A stretch of 64,000 nt of DNA from Adiantum capillus-veneris (taxonomy: Eukaryota; Streptophyta; Polypodiopsida; Polypodiales; Pteridaceae). Both the position numbers and the translations under genes were made by a program. Under the pieces are notes generated by a model, which worked only from the letters and a program-made list of their open reading frames with translations, did no database searches and had not been told where the DNA came from. Below are positions 12,669 through 24,549 of the stretch, piece after piece. The stretch covers positions 42,750,598-42,814,597 of the forward strand of contig CM043962.1 in NCBI GenBank assembly GCA_014529385.2, read 5' to 3'. Every line of letters starts with the position of its first letter. Within the stretch, counting starts at the first letter, position 1.

Positions 12669-12673
12669 CCCCC
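12619..12673. repeat. (TC)n microsatellite plus C run
   Basis: A TC tract at 12619-12666 running into eight C residues. Confidence 0.95.
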
Positions 12674-12756
12674 TTAAGAACTCTGCCACATATACTGGAT
12701 AAAACGGATGCCAAGCGAAGGGTCTACGTAAGGTAGAAGACACTACAACAAACCAC

Positions 12757-13270
12757 ATGCAATGCCATGGACCAAGTAACACGGGACAAAATTTGAGTAA
12801 TGTTGCACCATTTTTAAGAAAAAACTCGTTCCATATTTACCAGTTTCTCTCATGTTAGAGGCCGTTGTGGGGTGGCTCAATCAACCCCTATATAGCCTAA
12901 AGATGTTCCACGGTGCGAGCTTGCTAGACTGTCTGTTTTTCTATGGTGTATGAATGTGTAAGTTGAAGCGGAAAAAGGAAGATAAAAGCACCTTCATGGG
13001 GCAGGGCTCTAAACATTATGCAGTGCCATGGACCAAGCAACACGGGACAAAATTTGAGTAATGTTGCACCATTTTTAAGAAAAATCTCGTTCCATCTTTA
13101 CCACTTTCTCTCATGTTAGAGGCCGTTGTGCTCAATCAACCCCTATCGTAACGATGCTCCGCGGTGCGACCTTGCTAGACTGTCTGTTATTCTGTGGTGT
13201 ATGGATGTGTAAGTTGAAGCGAAAAAAAGGCGGATAAAAGCACCTTCATGGGGCAGGGCTCTAAACATTC
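12757..13270. repeat. tandem duplication, unit about 261 bp
   Basis: Copy 1 is 12757-13017 and copy 2 is 13018 to about 13270. Both contain GCCATGGACCAAG near the start, AGGCCGTTGTG in the middle and CACCTTCATGGGGCAGGG at the end. Copy 2 has a small deletion and several substitutions. No coding frame is shared, so it is a local duplication of non-coding DNA. Confidence 0.85.
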
Positions 13271-13587
13271 TTTCAATTTACACGCATTGACACTTATAAT
13301 AGTATGTATGAACACCCTTTCTCTCTTTCTCTACACATGGTCATCGCATGCCTCTTTCAAATTCAATATATTGCCTCTCAAGCTTCTAATCCCTCCCCTT
13401 CTCTCTCTCTCCCTCTCCCCATACCCCTTCTTCAATATATTTCCTTGATTGGAGTTGAGAGCTTGCAAGTTCTAACTTCTCCCGAGTCTCTTGTCTGGCC
13501 TGGCTCCAACACCCACATATCATACCTTCTTGTACCCCTCCCTACCTTCATTTACACCCTGCTGGTTTACTAGGGGGTAAGCAAGAA

Positions 13588-13632
<45 letters not shown>

Positions 13633-14223
13633 CCTCATTGAATTGCTGCCTTTTTCTGCTCTAAATTTGCCCCTCGTTTTCTCTATCTCTGTGTTGAGTC
13701 TCTCTCTCTCTTCAATCTTGTCCTCTCTCTCTCTCTCTCTCTTCCTTTCTCTCGGCTATTATAGGTATCATGAGGCACCAAATACACACGACGGCAGGGT
13801 CTCTGTGTTTGCGTCTACGTTTTAGCGTGCTTGCCTTTCTACTTCACCTTGTATGAGCTTTGAAAGGGAGCCCTTCATTCGCGCTCTTATGACCTTTCAC
13901 TCTCTTTGGTGCTCGCAGTAGTTGTTGCGCAGTGGTTTCTATTCAATAATTCACTAAGACTACACACACAGATATCGGCTCTCTCCGGGCTGTGTGTGTG
14001 TTGTTTACCTCTTGGGTTTGCGTTTTGATCAAAACCCAATCCTCTGCTCGCTCTCTCGCTCACCAGCGTGCACGCAGAGATTTGTCCTTGATACACGCAC
14101 ACACACACACACGGTCTTTACCTCTCTCTTTTGACACTAGCGTGCACGCAGAGATTTGTCCCCTCTCTCTCTGATATACAGCTTTTGCGCTCACACACAC
14201 CCACACACACACGCGCGCGCATC
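13271..14223 (+). promoter_or_regulatory. probable MATE promoter and 5' leader, CT/CA-rich
   Basis: The 950 bp before the MATE start codon hold CT tracts (13591-13630 and around 13700-13745), CA tracts near 14098-14112 and 14190-14215, and a repeated block GCGTGCACGCAGAGATTTGT at about 14065 and 14141. Pyrimidine-rich tracts are common in plant core promoters and 5' leaders. I could not place a TATA box or start site with confidence, so the extent is inference. Confidence 0.4.
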
Positions 14224-16888
14224 ATGTGCCACAAAACCAATGGAGCAGGTACCACTAACAATGTCAAGCAAGAGCATGCCCTTTGCAAGCAGAACAATCA
14301 GAGCTCTTCCAGCGTCATCCTGGCAATATTACCCCCAATTCAGCACAGCATCGTCGACAAGGAGCCAGCTCACCATGACATCAACGATCTCAAGCGCTTA
14401 CCTACTTCGTCAGAGGTAAGGGTTGATCATCGTCCGATCATCGCAATGTCATGCTTAAACTATTCGTGATGATTTTTCATTAGGCTATAAATGCTACTTT
14501 TGCATCTGTATTCCATCAGCTAGTTCTAGGCTTTACATTCACTGCCTTTGCATGTCTCTTTGCACCAATGTGTGCATACATTTTCGGAAGTATAGTCATA
14601 TACTGCAAGGCTGGATAAGATGACACCTTAGATTGTATGAGAAAGCAGCCACATACACTTAGCCATCATTTTGTGTCATTGCGTGCCGACATCATTGACC
14701 CAATACCTCAACAGTAAGCTCAAGTTTGGAAACTGAGTTTCTACGGTGCAAGTAATGAATCTTGCATGACTCTTTTAATTTTGTGCTCCAAGGCAGTACC
14801 CAAAATTCTTGGTGTTCTTTTTTAGCAGGACTTCATCATTGCCCTTCCCTTTCTGTGAAGAATAAGTGATGCCACTCATCTCTCACTTTGAATCTTTCTC
14901 TACTTTAGGTAGCCTTTGTGAGGTTACCGTTTGAGAGAGGAACCCATCCTATCACTTTAGGTAGCCTTTGTGAGGTTAATGTTTGAGAGAGGAACCCATC
15001 ATATCACTTAGTTTTGTTATTGAAGCCTAAACAAACAGTGTGTTGGGAATAATGTATTTACAAATTTTTTCATATATATTTCAGCATGTAGTAAGTAGGA
15101 AAGATTTTGGCTAAATATGCACTAGAATGTTGCCTCTCTAAGACTAAAGAGAGCTCCTATATTAATGTCTTGAGAGCTCCTAAATATTTTTTGCACCCTT
15201 AATATTTAAAGGTTTGTTTGTGCTTTCAACCTTTGCCTTCATTGCATCAGACTCCAGTTATGCCAAATGTTTCATGGCTCAAGTTTTCTCATGGATAAAA
15301 ACTTCTATCTTGAAACCTGCCTTTTTGTATGTGTTATGATTACGTAGGGGTGTATATAAGTAGCTTCAAAACTTCAAGTGTGGACTGTGGAGCTTGATAG
15401 GCCTCTAACAAAGCCCTTTTGTGTACCTTTGTCCAGGTTGTGGAGGAGTTGAAGCAGATAGGCAGCATAGCTGGCCCCATGATATGCTTGGGTTTGCTTC
15501 TATATGGAAGGATGGTGACCTCCATGTTTTTCCTCGGCCGCCTTGGTGAACTGGAGCTTGCAGGTGGCTCTTTAGCCGTCGGATTAGCAAACATCACATG
15601 CTACTCGGTGCTCTCAGGGCTCGCCCTCGGCATGGAACCCATATGTGGACAAGCATTTGGAGCTAAAAGGTGGAGCTTGATGGGGCTGGCATTGCAGAGA
15701 ACAATACTGGTTCTTCTTTGCTTCTGCTTGCCCATTGGTTTTCTGTGGCTCAACATGCATAGAATACTAGTATGGTGTGGCCAGGACACAAGCCTTAGTG
15801 CTATGGCCAGCACATACCTTCTCTATTCGCTGCCCGACCTCATCGCGCAAGCTATTTTGAACCCTCTCCGCATTTACCTCAGAACCCAAACGATCACCTC
15901 GCCGCTCACAATATGTACATTCTTTGCTCTTATCCTGCATCTGGTCATCAACTATGTGCTTGTGGATGTGTTTGGCATGGGCATCAAGGGTGTTGCCCTC
16001 GCTGCATCTTGGACCGACTTTAACCTTGTCTTCTTTATACTGATCTACCTCTGGTTTTTTGGTATGCATAAGAAGACATGGGAAGGATGGTCAGCAGAGT
16101 GCCTCAAAGATTGGAAGCCTCTGTTGTACCTTGCAGTCCCAAGCTGTTTATCTGTATGCTTGGAATGGTGGTGGTATGAGCTTATGATTGTGTTTTCAAG
16201 CTTTTTGGTGGATGGAAAGGCAACGGTGGCTGCAATGGGAATTCTCATTCAAACCACATCCCTTGTATACATTTTTCCTTCTTCTCTTAGCCTTGCAGTG
16301 TCGACTCGCGTCGGGAATGAGCTTGGTGCAAATCGCCCTGTCAAAGCTCGCTTCTCTATGCAGGTTGCTTTGGCATGTGCATCTATCTTGGCGGTATTGG
16401 CAATGACATTCACCACGACAATGCGGCATGTGTGGGGCACAATTTTTACAAATGACAGTCACATTCTTCATCTTGTGGCAGTAGCAATGCCAATTGTGGG
16501 TCTTTGTGAGCTCGGCAACTGTCCGCAAACAGCTGGTTGTGGCGTATTGAGGGGAAGTGCAAGGCCGACAACCGGGGCTAATATCAACTTGGGGTCTTTT
16601 TACATAGTGGGCTTACCTGTTGCACTTGTGCTCGGGCTGAAAGTGGGTTTTGTGGGGTTATGGTGTGGTCTTCTTGCAGCCCAGGCTACATGCGCAATTG
16701 TCATGTTCTGTGTACTGGGAAAGACGGATTGGAATGTCCAGGCGACAAGGGCGAAACAGCTCACTGGTTTGTCCCCAAGCGAAATCGACCAGAGTCTCAC
16801 AACATTTCAGAACGGGTATCAAGTAGAGACAGAGGAGCTTGAAAATTTGATTTCAATTAAAGTAGAGTCCACAAAAGGATTGCCGTGA
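14224..16888 (+). CDS. MATE efflux transporter, DTX48-54-like, two exons
   Basis: A multidrug and toxic compound extrusion transporter: a 12-helix membrane protein that exports organic substrates using a cation gradient. The proposed coding sequence joins 14224-14415 (64 codons) to 15437-16888, giving 547 residues, a normal length. The donor is CAGAG|GTAAG and the acceptor GTCCAG|GTTGTG; the junction keeps phase and removes a 1,021-bp intron. Exon 1 encodes a polar cytosolic N-terminus. Exon 2 holds both MatE halves, with EPICGQAFGAKR at residues about 131-142 and hydrophobic segments spread to about residue 510, then a polar tail. The CGQAFGAKR block and overall pattern fit the plant DTX48-54 clade, whose members affect hormone, iron or stress traits; the substrate here cannot be told. 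An alternative in-frame ATG at 15419 lies in the intron and would give a shorter protein. No stop or frameshift is seen. Confidence 0.88.
14902..15005. repeat. 52-bp tandem duplication in the MATE intron
   Basis: Two near-identical units start at 14902 and 14954, both containing ACTTTAGGTAGCCTTTGTGA. They lie within the intron and should be silent. Confidence 0.85.
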
Positions 16889-17404
16889 GGGGTACTTTTT
16901 GTGGCTATTCAATGTGATGCTGCTGATCTTGCGGCAACAACATTTTCTTATTGGAAAGCTGTGTAAAAGGCAAGCTCGTGTCTCGGCACAAAATGAAGGT
17001 ACATTGAAGGGATCTGATCATCAAAAGCAAGCACGTAAGTTGCCATCTCTAAAACACATCCTTGTAATCAAAGATACACAGAAGATGGAGTTGCCGGGAT
17101 AATTCTAGTGTCCAAACCCTAGTAATTTTTAGGATTTTCTTGCCCAACAGCATTTTACTCAGAAGCTTGTACATGAAGAGGTTGTGTTGTTTAACTGGAT
17201 AGTGCTAAGCTTTGTAACCAAGCTCATGAATGTGAGCACTTGATTTTGTTTTCTCTTGACATTATACCAGCTAGAACATGATTGGTCATGTTGCATTCGA
17301 GCCTTATATAAACCCACAAAAGTGGTTAGGGCATGCAAGGTTTTACCGATATCGTTTCAAGAACTCTGTGACTGCGTGTAAAGAGATATTCTTTGCAAAA
17401 GCAG

Positions 17405-17410
17405 AATAAA
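17405..17410 (+). terminator. possible poly(A) signal of the MATE gene
   Basis: AATAAA lies 517 bp after the MATE stop codon. It is the canonical hexamer, but plant signals are loose and a nearer site could be used. Confidence 0.35.
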
Positions 17411-19610
17411 GCTTAGCCAGGTAAAGGCTGTTGATTGCCGGTATGCAGTATGCCACATGTATGCATGTAAATATTGGGAATGCTATCCTTTTCCAGCGGG
17501 TAGAAAAGTTCTAAACTTCAGCGGTAGTTTAAGCAGATTGTGTATATATACCTTGAAGGTTACGTTTTCCAGTAGTTCCTGCTTACATCGATGGTGGCCG
17601 ACATGCCATCCGGTAAAGGGGGCGGCCAACTACATCATCTGGTTACTCAGGTTGTTATCCTGAAGAATCATGATTGCAAAAAGACTAGACAGGCGATGAA
17701 TTCAATTTTCCTGAAGAGTGAGCCACAAGGTGGATCCTTCTTTTTTGCCCTGGTGATACAGATGCTGAAGGAGGCAACTCTTTTGCCAAATCCATTGACA
17801 TCGAGCTATCTATGGCCATATTTGCGAGCTTCCATCTGAAGTGGGGATGCAGTGTGAATGATGACAGTGATGTAGTTGCCGATTGCGGAACTTGGCAGGA
17901 CAAATAGATTGATAGCTAGCCATCCATTGTTCTGATTTTGTCTTGACAAGGGTCTTGAGAGCAGGGCAGGCCGTAAGTATGGCTGTATGGGCCTAAGGCA
18001 AGGCCCCACCAGTGGACGTTTGCATGCAAGGGGGGCACTCTATAAAGGTGCATGGTTGGGAGGTTAGAGGCATGCCGATCTCTCCTTAGTCGCACAGATT
18101 TGGTCTATTTATGTAGCAACAATGAAGGAATGGCCAGCATGAGCTTCTTAGGTGTGCCTCGGTCGGTTCTTATCATGAATAGTCAACCTTCATGGTGTTT
18201 TAGTAACCACTTCTATACAGACAACTAGCAGGCCAGCACCTCATGGAATAGACGAACTCATTGACAATTGGCAGGGTCAACATCGTGACATGACAACTAG
18301 AAAGCACTCTCAACCTTGTGCCATGTGGTCCATGAAAGCATGACTTTTGAATGGTTATCCGAAGCTTACGATTGCCAGACACGACCATATTACCATGCTT
18401 TAGCACCAGGCTTGTTCATGAGCTGTCCAAATCTCAAGTTTTGACAAATGGAGAGCATGTGGATTTGATAGAATTGCATTGCGGAATGTTGCCTTAATCC
18501 CAACTTATATTAAGTACTAATAATCTGACAATCCCAAGAGTATGAAAGACACCTGTGGGAAAGGGAATCTTAGGGTCTAGTATCAACAGAGTCTAACACT
18601 AAAAATCTTTACTTCAAATTCCACAGCTGATGAAAGAGAGTGCACATCTGTAAGACATATGGGATTATGGCATACTCATCTCCACCCATCCTGTCCTTAA
18701 ATAGCTGTTGCTATTCAAGTCTAAAGCCCCAAGCTGCATGCCATCCAAGTGACCGGGACAAGGGTCCTATGGGCAAGGCCAGACCGGTGGTCATTTGGGA
18801 AAGGTCCCTCGGGCAGGGCAGGGCAGGTCAGGCCTTGTCCACATGACCAGAACATCAAATATCTCAAATCTCAAGAACATGCTTGATTCGACGTTACAAA
18901 TATGGAACAATGCCTTAATCCAAACTTAGTGACTAATAATATGACTGTCCTGAGAGTGTTAATGACAATGAAGGAAAAGGGAATAAGGGGCTTTGTACTT
19001 ACTGTAAAGTATCAATAAAAGTTGCATATTATACTTCAAAGTCCATAGCTTATGAAAGACATGAAAGAGAGTGCACATCAAATATGCCACTTTTGTGGAT
19101 GGGTTTGCTTTTTGTGAGCCTTTTTGACAACATCTTGAATGTAGGTGGGAGGTGTGAAAACATATCAATTTGGATGTTTATGTCAAACATTGATATGTTG
19201 AAGGCAATACATCAATAATTGTGAAGTTTGAACTACATCAGAGGATGTACACTCAAATGATGGGTGCTACCTTTTGGAAGTTTTGGTGTCAAGGACTAAT
19301 TTCGTTTGATCTTGAGAGTCAAGAGAGATGTCCACATTCATAAAAACGTGCTCTTGTTATGTTTGTGTGATGACATGGGCATATGGGGATGCGATCAACG
19401 ATGAGGACAGCAGGAGCTTCGGTTGCGGGTACGAGTACCGTCGGATTTGCAAATTCAAGGTGAAAAGTATATTTGGATTGAGGAGGTTGTTGATCCCATC
19501 TCCCAAGCCCCATATATCTACTAACATAGTATGGCGGAAGGCGGGAGCCCTTTATACGTGTCACAGTCTGCGACCTGAAGGCTAAAGTCCAAAATTAAAA
19601 AAAGCCCCTT
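17411..19610. other. unassigned DNA with a diverged tandem duplication
   Basis: No gene recognised. About 18425-18660 and 18865-19090 are diverged copies of one segment, sharing TGCCTTAATCC, GACTAATAAT-like words and GAAAGAGAGTGCACATC. The period is about 440 bp. Confidence 0.5.
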
Positions 19611-19617
19611 TGCGAGA

Positions 19618-19652
<35 letters not shown>

Positions 19653-20042
19653 GAACATCCAAGAGACCTCAAGGCTCAATGATATATCTGATGAGTCTTG
19701 ACTATTTGAGCTCAAAGACCGGAACCAAATTGCAAATGTACCACTAGAGAGAGAATTCAAAAAGGTTGACTATTAGAGAGAGAGAGAGAGAGAGGAGAGA
19801 AGCTTTTAACGTCATGAAAATCCAGAAAATGTAGCCCGCAGCAAGTGTCGAATGCAAGAACTGTTGCGCGCGCGTGCGAGAGAGAGAGAGAGACCCAACA
19901 TTTCCAAAAGATCAAATGCAGAAAACTCACAGCAGAGAGAGAGCGCGACAGAGAGACTCTGAGGGAGACGGTAGACCTCATGAAAACGCTAGAGAGAGAA
20001 CGGAGGGAGGGAACCCAGAAAAATTGCCCATTCAAAACTCTG

Positions 20043-20077
<35 letters not shown>
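19611..20077. repeat. GA-rich cluster
   Basis: Several GA tracts (near 19613-19652, 19776-19798, 19878-19893 and 20043-20078) within 470 bp. The apparent Arg/Glu-rich or Ser/Leu-rich frames across it are repeat artefacts. Confidence 0.85.
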
Positions 20078-20081
<4 letters not shown>

Positions 20082-20463
20082 ACATGGCTACAGCGGCACA
20101 GCCTACTACAGCGGAGTCAAGAGAGGGAGGGGTGGTCACGTAATACAAGTGTTGGTGGTGTGGTGCTGGCCGGCCTGCGGCAGAAAAAGTGAACTAAATA
20201 TTGTAATGATTACAAATGTCGTTGGTTGGTTGGGACGACAGCGTGACGTGGGCTGCCATTGCATCACTCGCTCTCTCTAGATACACTACTTCAGAAGTCA
20301 GACTTTCTTTAAATAGCTAGCCCTCCCTTCCCCTAACGTCCAATTTTGTACAGTGCTCCTATTAAGGTACCTCCCACACGGAGGGGCATCGTAAAACAAA
20401 AGCGTTATGGCCTCACGCACACACACAGGGTGGGGGGTAATAAAATTGTTTTGCAAGTCCTGT

Positions 20464-20559
20464 CAGTGGAGGGGGGAGTTACCCCCCTTCGTGGAGACCC
20501 CTCCTAAGGGGATGCCCACGTCTTGGAGGGGTAACTGTTGAATCTTACCCCTCCACTAA
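20464..20559. repeat. GC-rich inverted repeat
   Basis: AGTGGAGGGGGGAGTTAC at 20464-20481 faces CTTACCCCTCCACT at 20546-20559, with further G/C-rich complementary pieces between. It could fold into a hairpin or be a small non-autonomous element; no function is claimed. Confidence 0.45.
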
Positions 20560-20854
20560 TTGCACGTCAAAGGGGTGTAGTTAGATTTACAAATCTTACC
20601 CCCCCTCCTATTTCGTGGGCGTGTGTACGAGATGTCCCATCAGTCATCAAATGTCGTTTCTCTTACAATTAACCCCCTCATGTGGGAAGGGGGGGGAGGC
20701 CTCGTTTATAAATAACACGGGGTCCAACTCGCGGGATCAACGGCGGAGGCGAGTGGACGGCATCGCGCGCGATTTGGGCCGTCGGATCGACGCAACAGGG
20801 GGGGGGGGGGGGCAAGCTTTTGATTGCGCAAAGTCGCAATGCTTTCAGCAATAC

Positions 20855-20946
20855 GCGGTAGGGCAGGTGGATAAGGCTGTGGGCTGCGGAGTGGGAGGTT
20901 GTGGGTTCGAAGGGCGGGACGCGCAGCAGGGAACATCTTTTTTTTA
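20855..20946 (+). repeat. tRNA-like SINE head or tRNA pseudogene
   Basis: A pol III A-box-like TAGGGCAGGTGG (20859-20870) is followed 34 bp later by GTGGGTTCGA, which contains the B-box core GGTTCGA (20904-20910). A T run of at least eight at 20938-20945 could end pol III transcription. The arms do not pair into a full tRNA cloverleaf, so I do not call a functional tRNA. A tRNA-derived SINE head is the better reading. Confidence 0.4.
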
Positions 20947-21077
20947 TTAAACGCAGCACGTGATCAACGGTTGATCTCGTTTCCACCGTTGATCCCATGA
21001 GTTGATCTCGTGTGAGTTATCAATGAGGGGGGGGAGGGGCACCTTCACACCCTACCTTAGGTAGTACAAGACCCTCC

Positions 21078-21079
<2 letters not shown>

Positions 21080-21128
<49 letters not shown>
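21080..21128. repeat. (CA)n microsatellite
   Basis: A pure CA tract of 49 bp. Confidence 0.95.
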
Positions 21129-21129
<1 letters not shown>

Positions 21130-22540
21130 GCATCTACGCATGCGCCCACACAAAAACATGTGTGCCACCCCCACTGTACAAGGTTGCTTTTTCTTGCGCA
21201 TCTTGGTATTTTTTCCATTGTTGATGTCAACCATCCTTCCAAAATAAATTATCTAAAAAACTCTTTGAACTTTTATCGACGAGGTCATCCGTCAAAGACT
21301 AAGAGGGCTCCCCCATAGGCCCGCTAAGTGCGCATGTGAAGGTTCCTCGTGTTCTAATCTTGCAACCCCATATCATCTTTCTCATTTTGCGCTTTGCTGC
21401 TGCTAATAACTCGAAAGAAGTCCCTGCTATTTCGATAAGGGTTGTTTCAAGTACCCCCTACATCATAGAATCGCCATTTGACACGTTCTAAAAGTGCACC
21501 AAGATGTTGTATTCACTAAGTTCAAGTCGTTTTACAGCCTACTGACAGTGGAAATGTGCTTCAAGTATGATTATGAGCCCTCGCCTTCAAACTGAGAGGG
21601 TCCTCTAGCTACTGAAGGGCCCTCCAAGATACAGGGGCCTACGTAAGTGCCCTATAAACCCTCCATCCACTTGTGTGTGCAAGTGAAAGAATTATATTTA
21701 CACACCCTTATCGGTGGACCGATCTTCAATTCTATTAAACACCCCAAAAACTACGGGTGGGCATGCGATGGATTAGGAGCTTGACATTTGACGTGACGAA
21801 AGTGGCAATTGAGCATTGGGAATTGCGACCTTTGCTTGAGTACATCAAGAAGAGGTACAATTCTTGTAGAGAATACTAGTCACAAAAATTGTACTTTGTG
21901 TAGATGCATTTGACATGTAGATTACAAGGTTTGGGTCGAGTTCTCTACACCCCTTCCAAGAGACACTTTTACACAAGGGTCGGCTAAAATCTAGCAACAA
22001 CCATACATTGTAGTGCACATTAGCCATGACCCTATGGGCTTGTGTGTGAAACTCATTTACAAAAGAATACAAAATCTCTATTCTTTCTTCAATAAGAGCT
22101 TTGCAATTGTATAAGAAAGAGCAAAATGTTGGAATGCTACTCCCAAAGAGTTGAGATGTAGAGCAGAGCTATTGCAATCAGAGGGAGGAGATACTATAGT
22201 GGCTAACGGAGGAGATACAAGTTACAACCAAAGCTAGGGTTATAGAAATAAACATGGCAAAAGGTGGGGATGCAACCAAGGATAGCTCTATAGGCACAAT
22301 CTCTTTTATAGGTTTTAGAGCCTCTATTTTTCTTATTTCTTACTTGAAATGCCCTCTTCATCCTAAACTCAAGTAGAGTACATTATGACAAGCATAAGGG
22401 TTTCCATTCTTTTTATTGGGAATCCACTAAGCTCGAATTGCCTCATTGGGTGTCAACATTTGTGTATAAATAGGAAACCAAGAGCTTATTGTTTGGGCTT
22501 TAGCCTACACAATTGAAAAGAAACTATTTGCCAAAAGGGA
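21129..22540. other. unassigned DNA
   Basis: No gene or element recognised on either strand. Confidence 0.35.
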
Positions 22541-22541
22541 G

Positions 22542-22622
22542 CCATTAATCATTAATGGTAGGGAGTACATATGTACTCCCTACCATTCATGTACTCTCTA
22601 CCACCATTAATCATTAATGGTA
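22542..22622. repeat. cluster of palindromes around a 34-bp perfect palindrome
   Basis: 22554-22587 is a perfect 34-bp palindrome centred on CAT|ATG. The near-palindromic word CCATTAATCATTAATGG occurs on both sides (22542-22558 and about 22603-22619), followed by a partial repeat of the left arm. It may extrude as a cruciform or mark the end of a small foldback element. Confidence 0.8.
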
Positions 22623-22899
22623 AGGAGTACATATTTTTGGCCTTGCTACCACTTTTGCACATACAACTTAAGTCTTACAAGCAATCTTCCATATCTCAAG
22701 TGTTGGCTAATAACCAACCGCTCTCTTCAAGAGTCCAAAGGGGTACATTTGCAAAAAAGTTATTGTCCTAATGAACACTACTTTTAGTGTGATAATTGAG
22801 TAACAACTTTCAAGGTACCACTTCTTGATTACTTACAAACATAGGTGCGTCTCATTAGAAATGTAGATTGCATCATGAAATATAAGTTGAAAAAATATT

Positions 22900-23180
22900 T
22901 TCTTGTTTTTTATTTTTGTAAAACTTACAATTGTCAGTGGAGTGGATTATATTAGCACAACTAAAATTAGAGAATTACTTTTACGATTTATTCAACCTTT
23001 TTCCTATGGGTAAAGGTTGAAGAAGAAATCCTAAAAGTAGTTCTCTTGGATAACAACATAACTTCAAAGTAATCTAATCTTCTTCTTTTTTGTCAAACCA
23101 ACAATATTATACGGGTGATTGTATTACATAAAACCAAAAAAATTACAAGATAATCCGTGCTCAACATGAGCCATGTCTTT
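22900..23180 (-). repeat. two degenerate SINE-like 3' ends
   Basis: The piece near 22910-22960 (T run, then ACTTACAATTGTCAGTGGAG) resembles the tail at 10712-10780. A T-rich piece near 23085-23180 resembles the following part of the same repeat. Both are in minus orientation and diverged. Confidence 0.4.
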
Positions 23181-23299
23181 GAACTACTGGCAGATCTAGG
23201 TTTAAGGTTATATTATTTTGGTCTTTTACTTTACTCCTACCAAGTAATATAATCTTAAACCTAGACCTTCGAGTTGCCCAAAGACATTACTCTATAAAA

Positions 23300-23300
<1 letters not shown>

Positions 23301-23356
<56 letters not shown>

Positions 23357-23430
23357 GACATTACTCTGTAAAATCTCTCTCTCTCTCTCTCTCACTCACT
23401 CACTCACACACACACACACACACACATGCA
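23301..23430. repeat. compound (CT)n(CA)n microsatellites
   Basis: A CT tract at 23301-23325 joined to a CA tract to 23353, then a second CT/CACT/CA block. The words around ACATTACTCT repeat, so the block was duplicated. Confidence 0.9.
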
Positions 23431-23913
23431 TGCATACATACATCCACATACCATTCAAAAGTTTGGGGGTGGAAAAAGCATTTTTATGAGATAGCACTCT
23501 CAACCGCAAAATCAAGTAAGGATGTACCTTCAAAATCTTGCTAGGCCTATTCTGAATCTAGAAATTCCATATTTGAAGGAGAAATTTGTATAGTTGTTTC
23601 TTTCAAACCAAATTACAACCTTTTCTTAACCTTCCTACTAACTCCAAGAAATCACTTTTTTCTCCCTTTTTGCATCCTTTTCAAAGAGTCTACATCTTCA
23701 AATGTCTACATCAGACTTTTTCTCAGAAGTTTTTCCACTCATCCTATAGCACTATCATTGTTGAAAACTCATGAATGTCCTTTATTTATCATTTTTTTAA
23801 AATTGTAATGTACACATTAAATGCTTTCTTTATGTCAATGTATGTGTGTATAGGACACTTACGAACACACATGCCATGCAGCACTAATGAGGGTCCTCAC
23901 TCCCTCATAAACA

Positions 23914-24323
23914 CTTTCCTTTTGTGTGTTGTAGGCCAGGTCCACCTTAGTGTCCATCTCCCCATATCCCTGGCTTGTGGCCATGCAGCCCCAAGTTCCT
24001 CATTCTCTATGTCTCTCCCACTCTATCTCTCTTTGTCTCTCTTCTTGCTCTTATATATAGCAGCTCTAGCAGGCAATAAGTTGTTGAATAGCACTATCTT
24101 TCTTAATCTAATTCTCTCTCTCTCTTTCCTTTTGTGTGTTGTAGGCCAGGTCCACCTTAGTGTCCATCTCCCCATATCCTTGGCTTGTGGCCATGCAGCC
24201 CCAAGTTCCTCATTCTCTATGTCTCTCCCACTCTATCTCTCTTTGTCTCTCTTCTTGCTCTTATATATAGCAGCTCTAGCAGGCAATAAGTTGTTGAATA
24301 GCACTATCTTTCTTAATCTAATT

Positions 24324-24333
<10 letters not shown>
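23914..24333. repeat. 210-bp tandem duplication, near-identical
   Basis: Copy 1 is 23914-24123 and copy 2 is 24124-24333. I find a single C/T difference, so the duplication is recent. The open frame 23775-24386 exists only because 210 is divisible by three and the sequence lacks stops; it has no family features. Confidence 0.9.
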
Positions 24334-24369
<36 letters not shown>

Positions 24370-24382
24370 CCCCCCCCCCCCC
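24329..24382. repeat. (CT)n followed by 16-C run
   Basis: A CT tract at 24329-24367 runs directly into a C homopolymer. Confidence 0.95.
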
Positions 24383-24549
24383 TTGAATCCCCCTCTATCT
24401 TCTCAATTTAAAGTGGTGGAGGACAGGTGCTTCATCATCAAATTGGTCAGGTAGATTAGTATAATCACCATTAGCCACAATTGTAAGGGCAAAAGCATGT
24501 AATGGTAAAAAACTAATAGTGTTATAAAGCTCATAGCGATATCAAAGCA

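Noticed and set aside
15340-16528. Minus-strand open frames opposite the MATE gene
   Set aside because: Shadows of a well-supported plus-strand coding sequence with a clear family match.
20855-20946. Functional tRNA gene
   Set aside because: A and B boxes are present, but acceptor and anticodon arms do not pair, so no cloverleaf is supported.
23301-23430. CRISPR-like array
   Set aside because: The repeats are dinucleotide microsatellites without unique spacers, and the genome is a plant's.
23775-24386. 203-codon open frame
   Set aside because: It is a 210-bp tandem duplication of low-complexity sequence read in frame, with no recognisable protein features.
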